Part shown: positions 54,038 through 64,000 of the stretch, piece after piece
Numbering within the stretch: position 1 is the stretch's first letter
Layout of the letters: every line of letters begins with the position of its first letter
Assembly: GCA_001599295.1 (NCBI GenBank)
Contig: BCGN01000011.1
Coordinates: 62,001 to 126,000, forward strand
DNA: 64,000 bases
DNA from: Sporopachydermia quercuum
Taxonomy: Eukaryota > Ascomycota > Sporopachydermiomycetes > Sporopachydermiales > Sporopachydermiaceae
Direction: 5' to 3'
Made by a program: the position numbers and the translations under genes
The notes under the pieces: model-generated
What the model saw: the letters and a program-made list of their open reading frames with translations, nothing else
Database searches by the model: none
Told to the model about the DNA's origin: nothing

Positions 54038-54535
54038 CGATGGTAATTACACTGTGAAGAGCATTCGATCAATATGTTGACATTCATATGCTATGATAAG
54101 GGGCTATAGTTATGTTAGCTATAGCTTGTTACACACATATAATATGGTGCACGGTTAAAGTGTCACTCACAATGACAATGGCTAGGTATATGCCGTAATA
54201 GTATTGTACGTATTTATGTATCATTATGATACTAATTTATCGTTACACGCATTTCCATTCTTTATTGTCAATATATAAGGAAAATGAAAATGAAAATCTT
54301 GTAGGTTCATACTCGGCAATGATCGAAGCCTTCTCATCACAAGTTTAAGGTATGATTGTTCTCACGAGCATTTGAGAATCAACAGTTCAATAACCATCAC
54401 ATCGCAATAAGTTCATATCCTATATGATGCTGAATTGGCCGGCTGGTAATAGTCATAATAATCACTATCATTAGAAGATCATAAGAAGTGAATAAATATC
54501 AAATGAAATAAATAAAAAAAAAAAATTAAATAAAT
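54038..54535. other. Region between REV3 and the tRNA gene
   Basis: It holds the REV3 3' end and, at 54514-54525, the A run that is the tRNA terminator on the other strand. No gene is visible. Confidence 0.6.
54514..54525 (-). terminator. RNA polymerase III terminator of tRNA-Ala
   Basis: Twelve T residues on the minus strand lie 11 bp behind the tRNA 3' end, a typical polymerase III stop. Confidence 0.85.
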
Positions 54536-54635
54536 GGACGAGTCAGGGATCGAACCAGAGACCTTTAGAAGGTTAAATTACAAAGGTAGAGAATACCATG
54601 CAAATCTAACGCGCTACCAACTGCGCCACACGCCC
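54536..54635 (-). tRNA. tRNA-Ala, anticodon UGC, with a 28-nt intron
   Basis: Read on the minus strand, a 72-nt tRNA folds into a cloverleaf with acceptor GGGCGTG/CTCGTCC. It includes the G3:U70 pair that marks alanine tRNAs, and resembles yeast tRNA-Ala. The anticodon loop is TTTGCA-T with anticodon TGC, on a stem TTAGA/TCTAA that pairs only after removing the intron at 54571-54598, placed after position 37 as in all nuclear tRNA introns. The T loop is TTCGATC; its stem has one T-T mismatch. Box A and box B are recognisable. S. cerevisiae tRNA-Ala(UGC) has no intron, to my knowledge. Confidence 0.9.
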
Positions 54636-55416
54636 ACTTTGAAACCTTTGACCGACTAGGTTCTACTAGTGAAGTATTTGTGGTATTCTTCACTTCAACA
54701 TTGCTGATAATGCTGACATTTGCTTCCAATGGAATAATACCTAAATAGAATAATTCTTTCTTACGTACTAAAGAAGAATAATATTATACCTTTTATAGTG
54801 TATAGTTGAGCTCGCTTTTCGTATTTCGTGGTCAATGCTGCACCTTTTGTTGAAGTGGATGAACTTCTTCGTATACATATGTAAGAAGAAATGTATCAAG
54901 GTAAGGTAGGTATATTTGGTTGTACCGGGCAATTACAGTAGGGATAGCTGAAGAATAGAATATAATACTCAAACAGCATACATCCGATTCGAATAACTCC
55001 AGCGCACTTATGACGATACCAATTAAACGACTTCTAATCCAGAACCGTGAATACTGCTATTGGTTGGATAGAGTTCGTTTAAGCCATGCAAGAGTATGCA
55101 ACGGAATGTTCGATAGGCAATCAGAGAGAATTAAGCCAATATGTTGAACTGCATAAGCTTCTTGAAAAGACATTTTACTCTACAAATATTACTACTGATG
55201 TACTTTAGAAAAGCTAAAATAATATCAGAATGTCATCTATAATTTTGAACGTATANTATACTTTTTACCACCTCATTTCCTTTTCTTAGAAGTTATACTA
55301 ACTGAAACTAACAGTAGATATATACATAGGATAGGCTCAACAGAATCTGCCATTTCCGTTTCGTTGTTCCATTACTGATCAATTGAACTAAAATCCCAAA
55401 TCGGTTACCAGTCCTA
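54636..55416. other. Region between the tRNA gene and the HAL5-type kinase
   Basis: It is the tRNA upstream flank and the kinase 3' end. I see no LTR or other insertion, although such elements often target sites next to tRNA genes. Confidence 0.6.
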
Positions 55417-57978
55417 TCATCTTTTCCTCTCAGAAGCCTTCTTCGCTTGCATTGTAGCAATATGTGCNACATCAGCATCAACAGTGGTATGTATATGATC
55501 AGAGCAATGTACAATCTTTCGATCGCCAGTACCTGTAAACCCATATAGAGATGCAGTTAATTCAGGGGACTCTCCATTAGTACCAGAATTATAAGATGAC
55601 CCGGAGGTTGGTGAATTCATCATTGCCTGTGACCGTGGATTTGGTGGCGGAGGTACTATTTTATCTCCACTTATAGGATCAACCTCGATTTCGGTACACA
55701 TGCCAACACTTTGAATCCACGGGTCTTGAAATACATCTTCAATTCTCCATCTAGCTCTTGGTGATATATTAACCATGCCTGCTATAACACTTCTACACTC
55801 CTTTGGCAATGCATACAATAGTCTCATTTCACCAGTCAAAGCTGCAGGATTGAATCCTGGTGGAGGATCAGGATAAGGATCATCATCCTCTTTCGTTTTA
55901 TCATCTGAACAGCCTACAGGTACACTAGCATTAGCTCTTGATACTTCAGGTGAGTTATTCTCAATAGAGGTAGAAGGTGTATCAGAGTTTGCCGATCCTC
56001 TAGAACCAACTCCAGACCCTGATGAGTCTCGCTGGGATTCATCTGAGTCGTACACGGATACCGAACATTCATCTAGACCCGCTAGAAGGTCAGTTCTCAT
56101 ACTTTCAAACAACGGTGGTTTCTCTCTAGGTTTCCTCAACAACGAGAGCAAGGACTCACCAGGTCTCGTAGCAAATAATNTAAACGAATTATCGGTGAGC
56201 TTTGGGATTTTCCAAGGGAATTTTCTTAGCACCATGCAACAGAAGATCATAGCAGCAGACCACACATCAACTGCTCTTGGATCATATTTATGAAAAGCAC
56301 ACGTTTCTGGTGCTAAATAAGGATCTGACCCAACAATACCTGTTGCTTCTATCACGTTGGAAGAAAATGGATAATTGAACACCACCGCTGAGCCAAAATC
56401 AATGATCTTCACTATTCCATCTTTGGTCACCACACAGTTATCTAGCTTTAAATCACGATGAGCCAATCCAATACTATGTAGATAATAAATACCATTGAGG
56501 ATCTGTTTGAAACAACAGGAGATTTCTCTGAATGACATTTTCCCACTCATAACAATAACAAACAGGTCAAAATCACAGTACTCTAGTATTTGATATATTC
56601 TGTCTCCCTCATATATGATTTCTATTGTTTCAATTATATTAGGATGTTTTAATGCTGATCCTATAGTGTATTCGGCAGATATTTTCCGCGAGTACTCTCT
56701 TCTGCTTTCGTATGATGACTTTTGACGGAACTCCTTGATGGCAAATAACTTTTGGTCCGAAATACGTCTGCAGAGTTTCACGTTACCACCAGCACCAGCA
56801 CCTAAAGGATCGCTTAACTTAGTGTACCTTCTACTGAAAGGTATCTGTCTTTCTACCAATTCCTTCTCATACAGGACTTTCAAATTAGATGCAGACGTAC
56901 TGGAAGACATTCTAGGACCTGATGTATGAGAGCCAGGAGAGCTTGAGGTAGACATTGTACCAGAACCTGAGCCAGAGCCCGAACCAAAGCCTATACCAGA
57001 AAAACTCGAGTTCAATACTACTGACGAGCTCGTACGGTTAAAAGAAGGAGAAACCTGCTGTCTGCCTAATGGTCTAGCATTGCCATTGATAGGAAATGAA
57101 GTTGTGTTCATGGTTGGTGTCTGAGAGGATTTCTTGAAAAAACGCTTCAAATCGCTAACAGAACTATGTCTAGACGTAACACTGGAACCTGACTGGTAAG
57201 GGGAAAGCGTGCCAGAGCTTGAATCAGAACCAGTAGCGGATTTTTTTGATCTTGAGAAAAATCCTGATGTGCTTCGAGAAATGCTTATACCCGACGATTT
57301 GGAATGAGTGATAGAGCTGCCAGTGATAGGAAGACCTGAGCTTGAGTTCACGGAGCTATTAGCACTTTGGATAGCAGCGTTTTGAGCTTGAACTTGTTGA
57401 ACTTTCTGTTTGGATACAATAAAACGAGCTTCGATTTTATCAATCGCTGGCGATGTTATATTGATGGATGATATGATATTGCCATTAGGTAAGTTCGGCA
57501 TATAACTAGAAGGATCAGGTAGTTCGTAGCTAGCAAGAGATGATTGATTTGATGAATGCGAATTAGGAATAGAATTTGGAATGGAATTGGNGATAGAATT
57601 GGGGATAGAATNGGGTCCTGGTTCCGTAACGCTGTTGGAAATACTACCAGTAGCATTAATAGTACTATCACGATGTTTTGAATTGATGTTCAAGGGTGTT
57701 CCCTTGGATTCGGTAGTTGTTTCTTCGCTTTGATTTTGATGCAGCCGTCTTGAAGGAATCGAATCTTCAGAGGAGAGAATTGGTGATTTTATAGAAACAT
57801 CAGTTGACGATGATGTTGATGAATGGGAAAGAGTTGTGATGTTAACTTGCTGAGTGCTTACAGCTGGCGAAGTAGAAATGGACTTAAACCCTTTATCCTG
57901 AGAAGCTTCATCGTTTTGCTTGATNAGTCGTGTCAACGACGACACTTTCGAGTTCTTAGGCAGTTCTATTCTTGACAT
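55417..57978 (-). CDS. SAT4: Protein kinase of the HAL5/SAT4 (NPR) family
   Basis: Sat4 and Hal5 are fungal kinases that keep potassium and nutrient transporters at the plasma membrane. The 853-residue product has a long Ser-rich N-terminus (1-380) and a kinase domain at about 383-756. The glycine loop is atypical, [10 protein letters not shown]; then come AIKEF with the catalytic Lys, HRDLKLDN near 509, DFGSA near 527 and APE near 556. An acidic Ser-rich insert interrupts the C-lobe (about 640-690), as in Sat4/Hal5. The tail [16 protein letters not shown] also fits this family. Active-site residues are intact. Which of the paralogues it represents cannot be told; lineages outside the whole-genome duplication may have one. 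Five ambiguous bases leave the frame open. Confidence 0.88.
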   Translation of the reverse strand: MSRIELPKNSKVSSLTRXIKQNDEASQDKGFKSISTSPAVSTQQVNITTLSHSSTSSSTDVSIKSPILSSEDSIPSRRLHQNQSEETTTESKGTPLNINSKHRDSTINATGSISNSVTEPGPXSIPNSIXNSIPNSIPNSHSSNQSSLASYELPDPSSYMPNLPNGNIISSINITSPAIDKIEARFIVSKQKVQQVQAQNAAIQSANSSVNSSSGLPITGSSITHSKSSGISISRSTSGFFSRSKKSATGSDSSSGTLSPYQSGSSVTSRHSSVSDLKRFFKKSSQTPTMNTTSFPINGNARPLGRQQVSPSFNRTSSSVVLNSSFSGIGFGSGSGSGSGTMSTSSSPGSHTSGPRMSSSTSASNLKVLYEKELVERQIPFSRRYTKLSDPLGAGAGGNVKLCRRISDQKLFAIKEFRQKSSYESRREYSRKISAEYTIGSALKHPNIIETIEIIYEGDRIYQILEYCDFDLFVIVMSGKMSFREISCCFKQILNGIYYLHSIGLAHRDLKLDNCVVTKDGIVKIIDFGSAVVFNYPFSSNVIEATGIVGSDPYLAPETCAFHKYDPRAVDVWSAAMIFCCMVLRKFPWKIPKLTDNSFXLFATRPGESLLSLLRKPREKPPLFESMRTDLLAGLDECSVSVYDSDESQRDSSGSGVGSRGSANSDTPSTSIENNSPEVSRANASVPVGCSDDKTKEDDDPYPDPPPGFNPAALTGEMRLLYALPKECRSVIAGMVNISPRARWRIEDVFQDPWIQSVGMCTEIEVDPISGDKIVPPPPNPRSQAMMNSPTSGSSYNSGTNGESPELTASLYGFTGTGDRKIVHCSDHIHTTVDADXAHIATMQAKKASERKR

Positions 57979-60900
57979 TTTGGAAGATGCTGCAAGTTGA
58001 AATNGGTTGTATTCAATGTATAGGGAAGTAAAAGGTAAGATGGAATCACCTGTCCTAGTGTATGAGATGATTTCTGGTTTGTTTGTTCGGCTAATTCAAT
58101 ATTAAAAAGCAAGACAATAGCAAATTAATAATGAGTGTGTGTTAATTTGCTTCTTCTGTTACTATGATTATAACGCTTTTTGCTATCAATATAATGTCTT
58201 AGAACTATATTGGTTACCATATAGAGAGACTGTCCCGCAGCAACTAGTTAGTTAATAGTTTGTTTATTACTATTCAGGCTTGTGTGACACCAATCAAATG
58301 TTCGTTATTCTTTGCTTCAAAACAAACGCAAGACCAATAAATATTTGGTTGATTATAATTTTGACTTTAATTCAAGGCAAGAAGCATGCATCGACACTCT
58401 GCTGATGTTTCAATATACTAATAGATATTGATGGCTACTGAATTAGTTGCTCCGAATGTCTTATTATTGTTTGGTGCCTAGTTTTAGGTGATAAGGCAGG
58501 GTACCAGGAACGTACAGATGAATACGAAACAAGATCGTGAAAATCAGCTAGTAATGATGTAAAAATGCGTTTCCGGAAGCTTTCTTTAATGCTTATATAT
58601 TGTAACAATAATAGTAGATCATAGTAATGTGTTCTCTTACTGTCACAGCGACTTCACTTTAATAATGTGGGTGTAGGTTGTACCCAGGAATACTACTTAC
58701 AGCTTTGTAGAATTCCAATAGACTGGTCTAAAAGCTCAACGATTATCAAACTAAAGGATTCAATAAGATATGAAATGAAAGAGCTTTCATAATAGATAAC
58801 TATGGCAGTAAAGAGTACAGCTATGAAGGAAGCCTCAATGAAGATGAATTGATAAGTTAATAAGTTTAGGATTGTGGTCAGCATGAAAAATGGGCTTCCA
58901 TGGAAATAAAGTTTAGAAGGATGAGATGGGAATGCATGAAAGTTGCATAAAGCCCAAGGTGTACGGTGAAAGATAAGATATGTACAGAATGAGGTAGGGG
59001 GATGGGGAAGAAATATAGATGGAGGAGGAGATTAATCGATGGGATAGAGAAACGTNTTAATACTATGAGAAGCACTGTGAAAGTAAGGAAGCTGCCAGTA
59101 AAGTTTCCTCAAGGTTAGTGTTGAAGAAGCTGCAATAAATTGTTTAAGAAAAGGGAGTGCTAAAAAGCTCAAAGCTGGGATCTGTAAGAAACAAAATCAC
59201 GTGACCAACATTTTACTGTCTGGCTTCTTTCGCCTTGTTTGTTTGTCTAAATTGAATACGTTAAGCTTGTATAACATCGCATATAATATGACTAAACAAC
59301 ACTTGGCAAATGTTCTATTCCTTAAGCGTTTGGTATACAATCTAAACTGTTCTTGCAGTAGCGCAGCTATAAGCTCTTTCTAGGATGATAATTGATCCGT
59401 AAAAACCGTCCATGGCCAATGCATCAGTGCGTTATTATAATTATATGAGTACTATACGCAAAAGAACCGAGATAAAGATAAAGTTCAAATTGGAGAGCAA
59501 TAAAAGCTAAATTAAACTTTAACTTTGCCTCTCTTGATATCTATAGATCATGTTAGATCAAGAAAGACCAGTTAGGTAATAGCAATGAGATGCTGTTCTG
59601 TTCAATATGACGTTGAAAGAACCTGAAACATAAGAGAAAAAGTATAATCTAATTAATCCCAGACCTTGATTATGTTATCAGCTCTAGTCGACTGAATGCT
59701 TTCATGTTCTCTTTGCACAGGGAAAAGAATTGTAGAAGTCTGTGGCGTAAACTTCCACAAATTGCAAACTAAACTCGCATTCTCAAATCTAGCTAAAATC
59801 TTGCATCAGATTGCATGAAAACTGCTTCAACTGATGGACAGCGATTACCCAAAGATAATCCCTCACTAATAGTGAAAAAGACGGAAAAACAGAAATTAAA
59901 TTCAGGGATTAAATTGGCTGACGAGTTCTCTTCAGTGAGAAGAAAAAAACTCTTTCAAAGCATTGTATTAAATAAATTATTTCACTACTAATGTTATTGT
60001 ATCTCAAAAGCTACCATAATAATTACCCGCAGTGAATACTTATCCAGGGGGTATTCTGAGGATATATACGCAACCTTTGATTAAGCAATCATTTTATTAC
60101 ACATTTCTTTATATATTATTATTTTTTTCTTTAAATTCCTTTGCTAACAAACGTGATTTCCAATAAGAGCAATCTCTGATTATTTGTCCCAAATTTATAC
60201 TCTTTCAATTTGATGAATTGTTAACAGTAACCCGACTGGAAATCACTCTTCCAGGATAATAAATAGAGTTCCAAAATATAGATTCATCTCGCAGTAAATA
60301 TGCATAAGATCCAAATCCTAATTTAGTTCATATCTGACAGTTGTTCGAGTTTTTAGCAGAAAGCGTCTAATCTACGCATAAATATGCAGCAAAGGCATCA
60401 AAAGATCATGAGAATACTGAACTCTATTTCTCTCTACAGCAAATATCTGTGAGCTCATTCCTCTGTGGAGAATTAGTTGCTATTATTGTTGGAAAATCTT
60501 CACTCTAAATTATTGCCTTGAATGTGAGATTTTTCTCTTGAAGGAAAATTGAAGCCAAATTTTGATTGCTTTTTATAAAACAGAGCTTAATTGCCTCTCT
60601 TACAGAACGATGGCCATTGAATAGGAAATAATGCAGAAGTAATGCTAACAAGAGACAATAATTTACCGATATCACCTTATACTTGTTATAGTTATAGTTA
60701 CGTATATGAATTTGCTATCCAGATCTAGGAAACTATCGGACTACTTGGTCTGAGAATATTAAGCCATTATTCTTTTTCATTTTATTGAATAAAATTTTCC
60801 AAATAGTTAGTTAATCGAGTTTTCAATTTAATTAAACCCTCTTTTATTGCTTCGTTGGCTCTTATCAGTTGGGAAGACAATTTATGGTCAGAACTTAGAT

Positions 60901-61306
60901 TGAAGTTTTAGTGGCTATTTGAAAGTTTAACTTTGGTTAACTTTGGTTAACTCTTGTACAACATATGTCACGTAATCATAAATTCGTTTATGCCAAACTA
61001 ATCCGATATTCTCGGTAATACAAGAAACTCGGTATTCGAGATAGCATATTTCGGAACTACATTTATTTTATTCACCTAGAAATACCCTGGGATATCTTAA
61101 GGATTTCTAGCTCTAAGCTAAACTAGGTTAATCGCTACATTTCTTTTTGACGCCAGCTAAAACGACCAATGCACAGTATCCTTAGACGCGGATGAAGTAC
61201 TTCTTCATTGCTAGTACTATTTATTTCAATTCTCCTCTATCTTTAATTAGACCCTTCTACTTTTTTTAATTTATTATTAATTTCTCAAAGTACGATATTC
61301 TATTCT
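57979..61306. other. Longest gene-free stretch of the window (3.3 kb)
   Basis: It holds the kinase promoter and the 3' end of the PBR1-like gene. I found no gene, tRNA or clear relic. One open minus-strand frame of about 112 codons (58693 to about 59030) has hydrophobic segments but no recognisable family. A tandem AACTTTGGTT pair occurs near 60930. It could hold a non-coding RNA or an unrecognised relic. Confidence 0.5.
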
Positions 61307-62989
61307 TTATTGTTTAGCTCTTTTTGCCACCACTCTGCCACTGCTCTTCCGTTCATTAGATTTATTATTCTTCTCCTGCTCAACCAGAGTTTTCAACAAC
61401 GTTGCTGTTAATTGATCAGCTGCTGGATTGTCAGATTGACCAATCAAGCGTTCTAATTCCACTGGCAGACCACTTTTAGTTCCATTAGATTCTCCGTTCA
61501 GTACATCCTTCTTCTTTCTCTCATTCTTCTTTTTCTTTTCCTCATCAACAGGTTTATGCTTTGCCCTTTCCAAAGCAGAGATCTTTTCAGTACTCTCGAT
61601 CAATTTGCCTGTGATAGCATACAATTGCTCCTGCAGATCAAAATCTCTAAACTCTGCACGAGCAGGGATATACTCTTTACAATTGTCAATGAATTTGGTA
61701 CCTCCAAAGTACTTATCTGCCTGTTCTAGAGAATTTATCAATGGTTTAGCACTAGACTTTTTAGATCCATCTGCTGTTGATTCACTTGCTTTCTCGACAG
61801 CAGGCACAGACGAATCTTCAGTTCCGCCATAATTTTTTTTACTTTTCTTCTCTGAATCGCTACTATCATCTTTCACATCTTTTCCAGCTTCCTTCAGTAT
61901 TGCTGCATCAAGTTTCGGATCTACAGGGGCATGATAATCATGTACTTTGATATAATCAGGTGCCATACCAGCAAACAATATAGACTGAGCTCCTTGGTAA
62001 CAGCTTCTCAAAAGAACCCACCATACCGGCCAAATTATCAAATAAATCAAAAGTCCAGTCAAGCTTCCAAATGACAGATACCTCCTAGTAGATGGGGATC
62101 TCATAAGGCCAGGATTGGCAACTAAAACTCTTGTATTATTTTTCCCATTATCAGGCCTTGGATAATCGTTTAATTCTTTCTGAAATCTAATAGCGAACAG
62201 TGATAATGCAAGTTTGGAAGCACCAAATACTTTCCATGGTTTGTTTGATGGGTATGTTCTTTTGGTAAATGAAACATCGTCTAGGTTAAGGTCACCAACT
62301 GCATTACTGGTGCAAGAGCATAGAATAACTCTTACATCTCTATCAATTGGTTGAACAGTCAAAGCCGGTCTTATCAAAGTGAGAAAATGATAGATTCCAA
62401 GGTAATTCACTTGTGTTTGAACTTCCAGTCCATCAATAGTATGTCTTCTACCAAAACCAGGGTAATTACTAACATGATGACATAAAACAATCATATCCAA
62501 TCTTCTGGCCGGTTTATTATCCAACCATTTAACAACAAACTTTCTTATTGAATGAAAATTTGCAAAATTGCATTCTTCTGCATAGATCAGCATATTACCA
62601 GTGTCATCTCTTAGCTCATCTATATATTCAGCAAGCCATTGATCGTTGGTGTTTTTCACTAAGAGAATCAAATGCGCACCCTTTTTTGCTAGCTCTCTCG
62701 CGACAACTGCTCCTGCGCCTGATGTTCCTCCCTAATAATGAACTGTTAGCATTCGATCTAATGTAATAGGAAATTAATGACAATAGATAATAGAGTGTGA
62801 TCCTATACTTACACTTAATATAACCACTCTACCATGCATATTTCTGTCCCAAGTGTTTTCTTTTCCTGCCCAAAGCCATTTCAGGAAAACAATTAGCAGT
62901 ATAGCAGATCCATATAGTTTAATTTGAGGCCAATAAGGAATTCCATCCGTACCTTTAATCAGTAGCGTATAAGCAACATTAACTGGCAT
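61307..62989 (-). CDS. PBR1: Membrane-anchored short-chain dehydrogenase-like protein, Pbr1-type (two exons)
   Basis: Exons 62989-62813 and 62731-61307 give 533 residues. A membrane segment (about 28-45) is followed by a Rossmann fold: VVILSGGTSGAG spans the intron and forms the nucleotide loop, then LILLVKN, IYAEECNF and CHHVSNYPG. The pattern, with RRLD, VQPIDRDVRVILCSCTS, NKPWK and PSTRRYLSFGSL, matches S. cerevisiae YNL181W/Pbr1, an essential putative oxidoreductase. A second hydrophobic part (about 285-310) and a long charged C-terminus with a Lys/Glu helix follow. At the YxxxK site the sequence is F228-G-A-S-K232, so the catalytic Tyr is absent. The intron has ATGCTAAC. I use the ATG at 62989; a GTG upstream is in frame but unlikely. 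Function in yeast is not defined. Confidence 0.8.
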
Positions 62990-64000
62990 TGTGATAGAAT
63001 ATGTCGTAACAGAATGAGACACAGCGCAAAGGAAAGAGAAATTGTTTAGGCGCTATGAAGAACAGAATAGTTAAAATAAACACTCCAATCGAAAATAATG
63101 AAAAAATTTTAAATTGGTAATATTCTGCGATCGTTGAAAACTTCACAGCAATGTTTTATTTCTAGATTACTGCAGTTTATTGATCTGAAGAGGTGAGAGA
63201 ATGCTTAGTGATGAGCGGTTAAGAGAACTAAGACGATCATATAGTTCATAGCAGCAGAACAATCACCAGATTCTAACACACAATTTAATACTGAACAGAA
63301 GTTAGAAATAAGTCTGCAAAACAAAATCCTCGCGTTAAACTATCCTTTAATAACAAATAATCAAAGATGAATCAGTAAGTATGACAATGAACTAACACGT
63401 TGGAAAAGAAAGAGAAAGTGAAGTACCATTTGGCATTTGGCTGGCAATTTAAAGTTGAAGCTTAATTTGAACATAATTAAGTTATACTGAATTAGGAAAT
63501 ATAATTGAACTTAAATAAAATTTCGGAGACGATGTGAATATCGCGGAAGTTATGAGGTAGTTACTTGATTTTGGACTGACTTTACATTCTAATAAATATT
63601 TCGCAAGCAATTAATGATTAATGGCCACTAAAGTAATATAAAGAGTAACAATCATGTCATGGGTTGGAATATGGGTAATTAATATGAAGTGGTTAGCTGT
63701 ATTATGATACGTTTTCAATAGTGGCAGGCAATTGCTACGGAGATCCATGCACAATTCTCTCTATACATTTATCTTGCTTCAAACTCTATTTGCAGCTTGA
63801 ATCGTTTTTACACCTTCATCATTGAGTCATAAAGAAGCAAAAAAAAAACCAAACAAGTGTTACCCACAAAGCGATTTAGTTACAATTACTTATTGATTCA
63901 AAACAAAAATGTGACCTTCATGTTAGTACCATCACTAAAGAGCTATCTCTAAATGGTATTCTTACATGCATTCATTGATTGTAGTACCTATACATACATT
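62990..64000. other. Region upstream of the PBR1-like gene
   Basis: The left part is the PBR1-like promoter; the half-site ATTTCGGAGA shared with the DML1 promoter occurs at 63520-63529. I see no gene up to the window edge. Confidence 0.55.

Noticed and set aside
54536-54635. Reading the tRNA as Cys because GCA lies in the loop
   Set aside because: Stem pairing places TGC at positions 34-36, and the body with G3:U70 is that of tRNA-Ala.
54636-55416. Possible LTR element next to the tRNA gene
   Set aside because: No TG...CA-bounded repeat, target duplication or element-like coding sequence is visible.

Overview
This is nuclear DNA of a budding yeast (Saccharomycotina). It is AT-rich and carries fungal-specific genes such as MPS2, KEI1, ATG29, RRG7 and SEC16. 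I place 21 protein genes on both strands, one tRNA gene and one decayed gene. Nine genes contain 18 introns in total, with GTAAGT or GTATGT donors and mostly TACTAAC-like branch sites. That is intron-rich for a budding yeast and points to a lineage outside the Saccharomyces group. Several CTG codons fall where conserved proteins have leucine, so the code looks standard rather than CUG-Ser. Scattered single N bases keep reading frames open and look like ambiguous calls, not gaps.

Layout: ISC1 (+), MPS2 (+), RRG7 (-), an HSBP1-like microgene of three exons (+), CUS1 (+), a ubiquitin-like/WLM metalloprotease-like gene (-), CEM1 (-), SEC16 (-), a Rieske oxygenase (-), SCJ1 (-), DML1 (+), an ERG3 relic (+), KEI1 (+), a 2-oxoglutarate/Fe(II) oxygenase (+), LYS20 (-), CLP1 (-), TUM1 (-), a SET-domain gene (+), ATG29 (-), REV3 (+), tRNA-Ala(UGC) with an intron (-), a HAL5/SAT4-type kinase (-), and a PBR1-like short-chain dehydrogenase (-).

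Most of this is core cell biology and neighbours are not functionally clustered. ISC1 and KEI1 act on the same lipids, inositol phosphoceramides, but lie 30 kb apart. CUS1 and CLP1 act in pre-mRNA processing. RRG7, CEM1, TUM1 and DML1 have mitochondrial roles or links. The two accessory-looking genes are the Rieske oxygenase and the 2-oxoglutarate oxygenase. The latter has a promoter with a GATAAG palindrome, a CGG-N6-CCG palindrome and a TATA box, which suggests nitrogen-regulated, inducible catabolism.

The most notable points are a WLM protease whose HExxH glutamate is glutamine, a decayed sterol C-5 desaturase directly behind DML1, an unannotated HSBP1 homologue, a four-codon upstream reading frame abutting the REV3 start, an intron in tRNA-Ala, a 23-nt microexon in TUM1 and a perfect 61-bp hairpin palindrome near the left edge. 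I found no transposon, virus-like element or CRISPR array.
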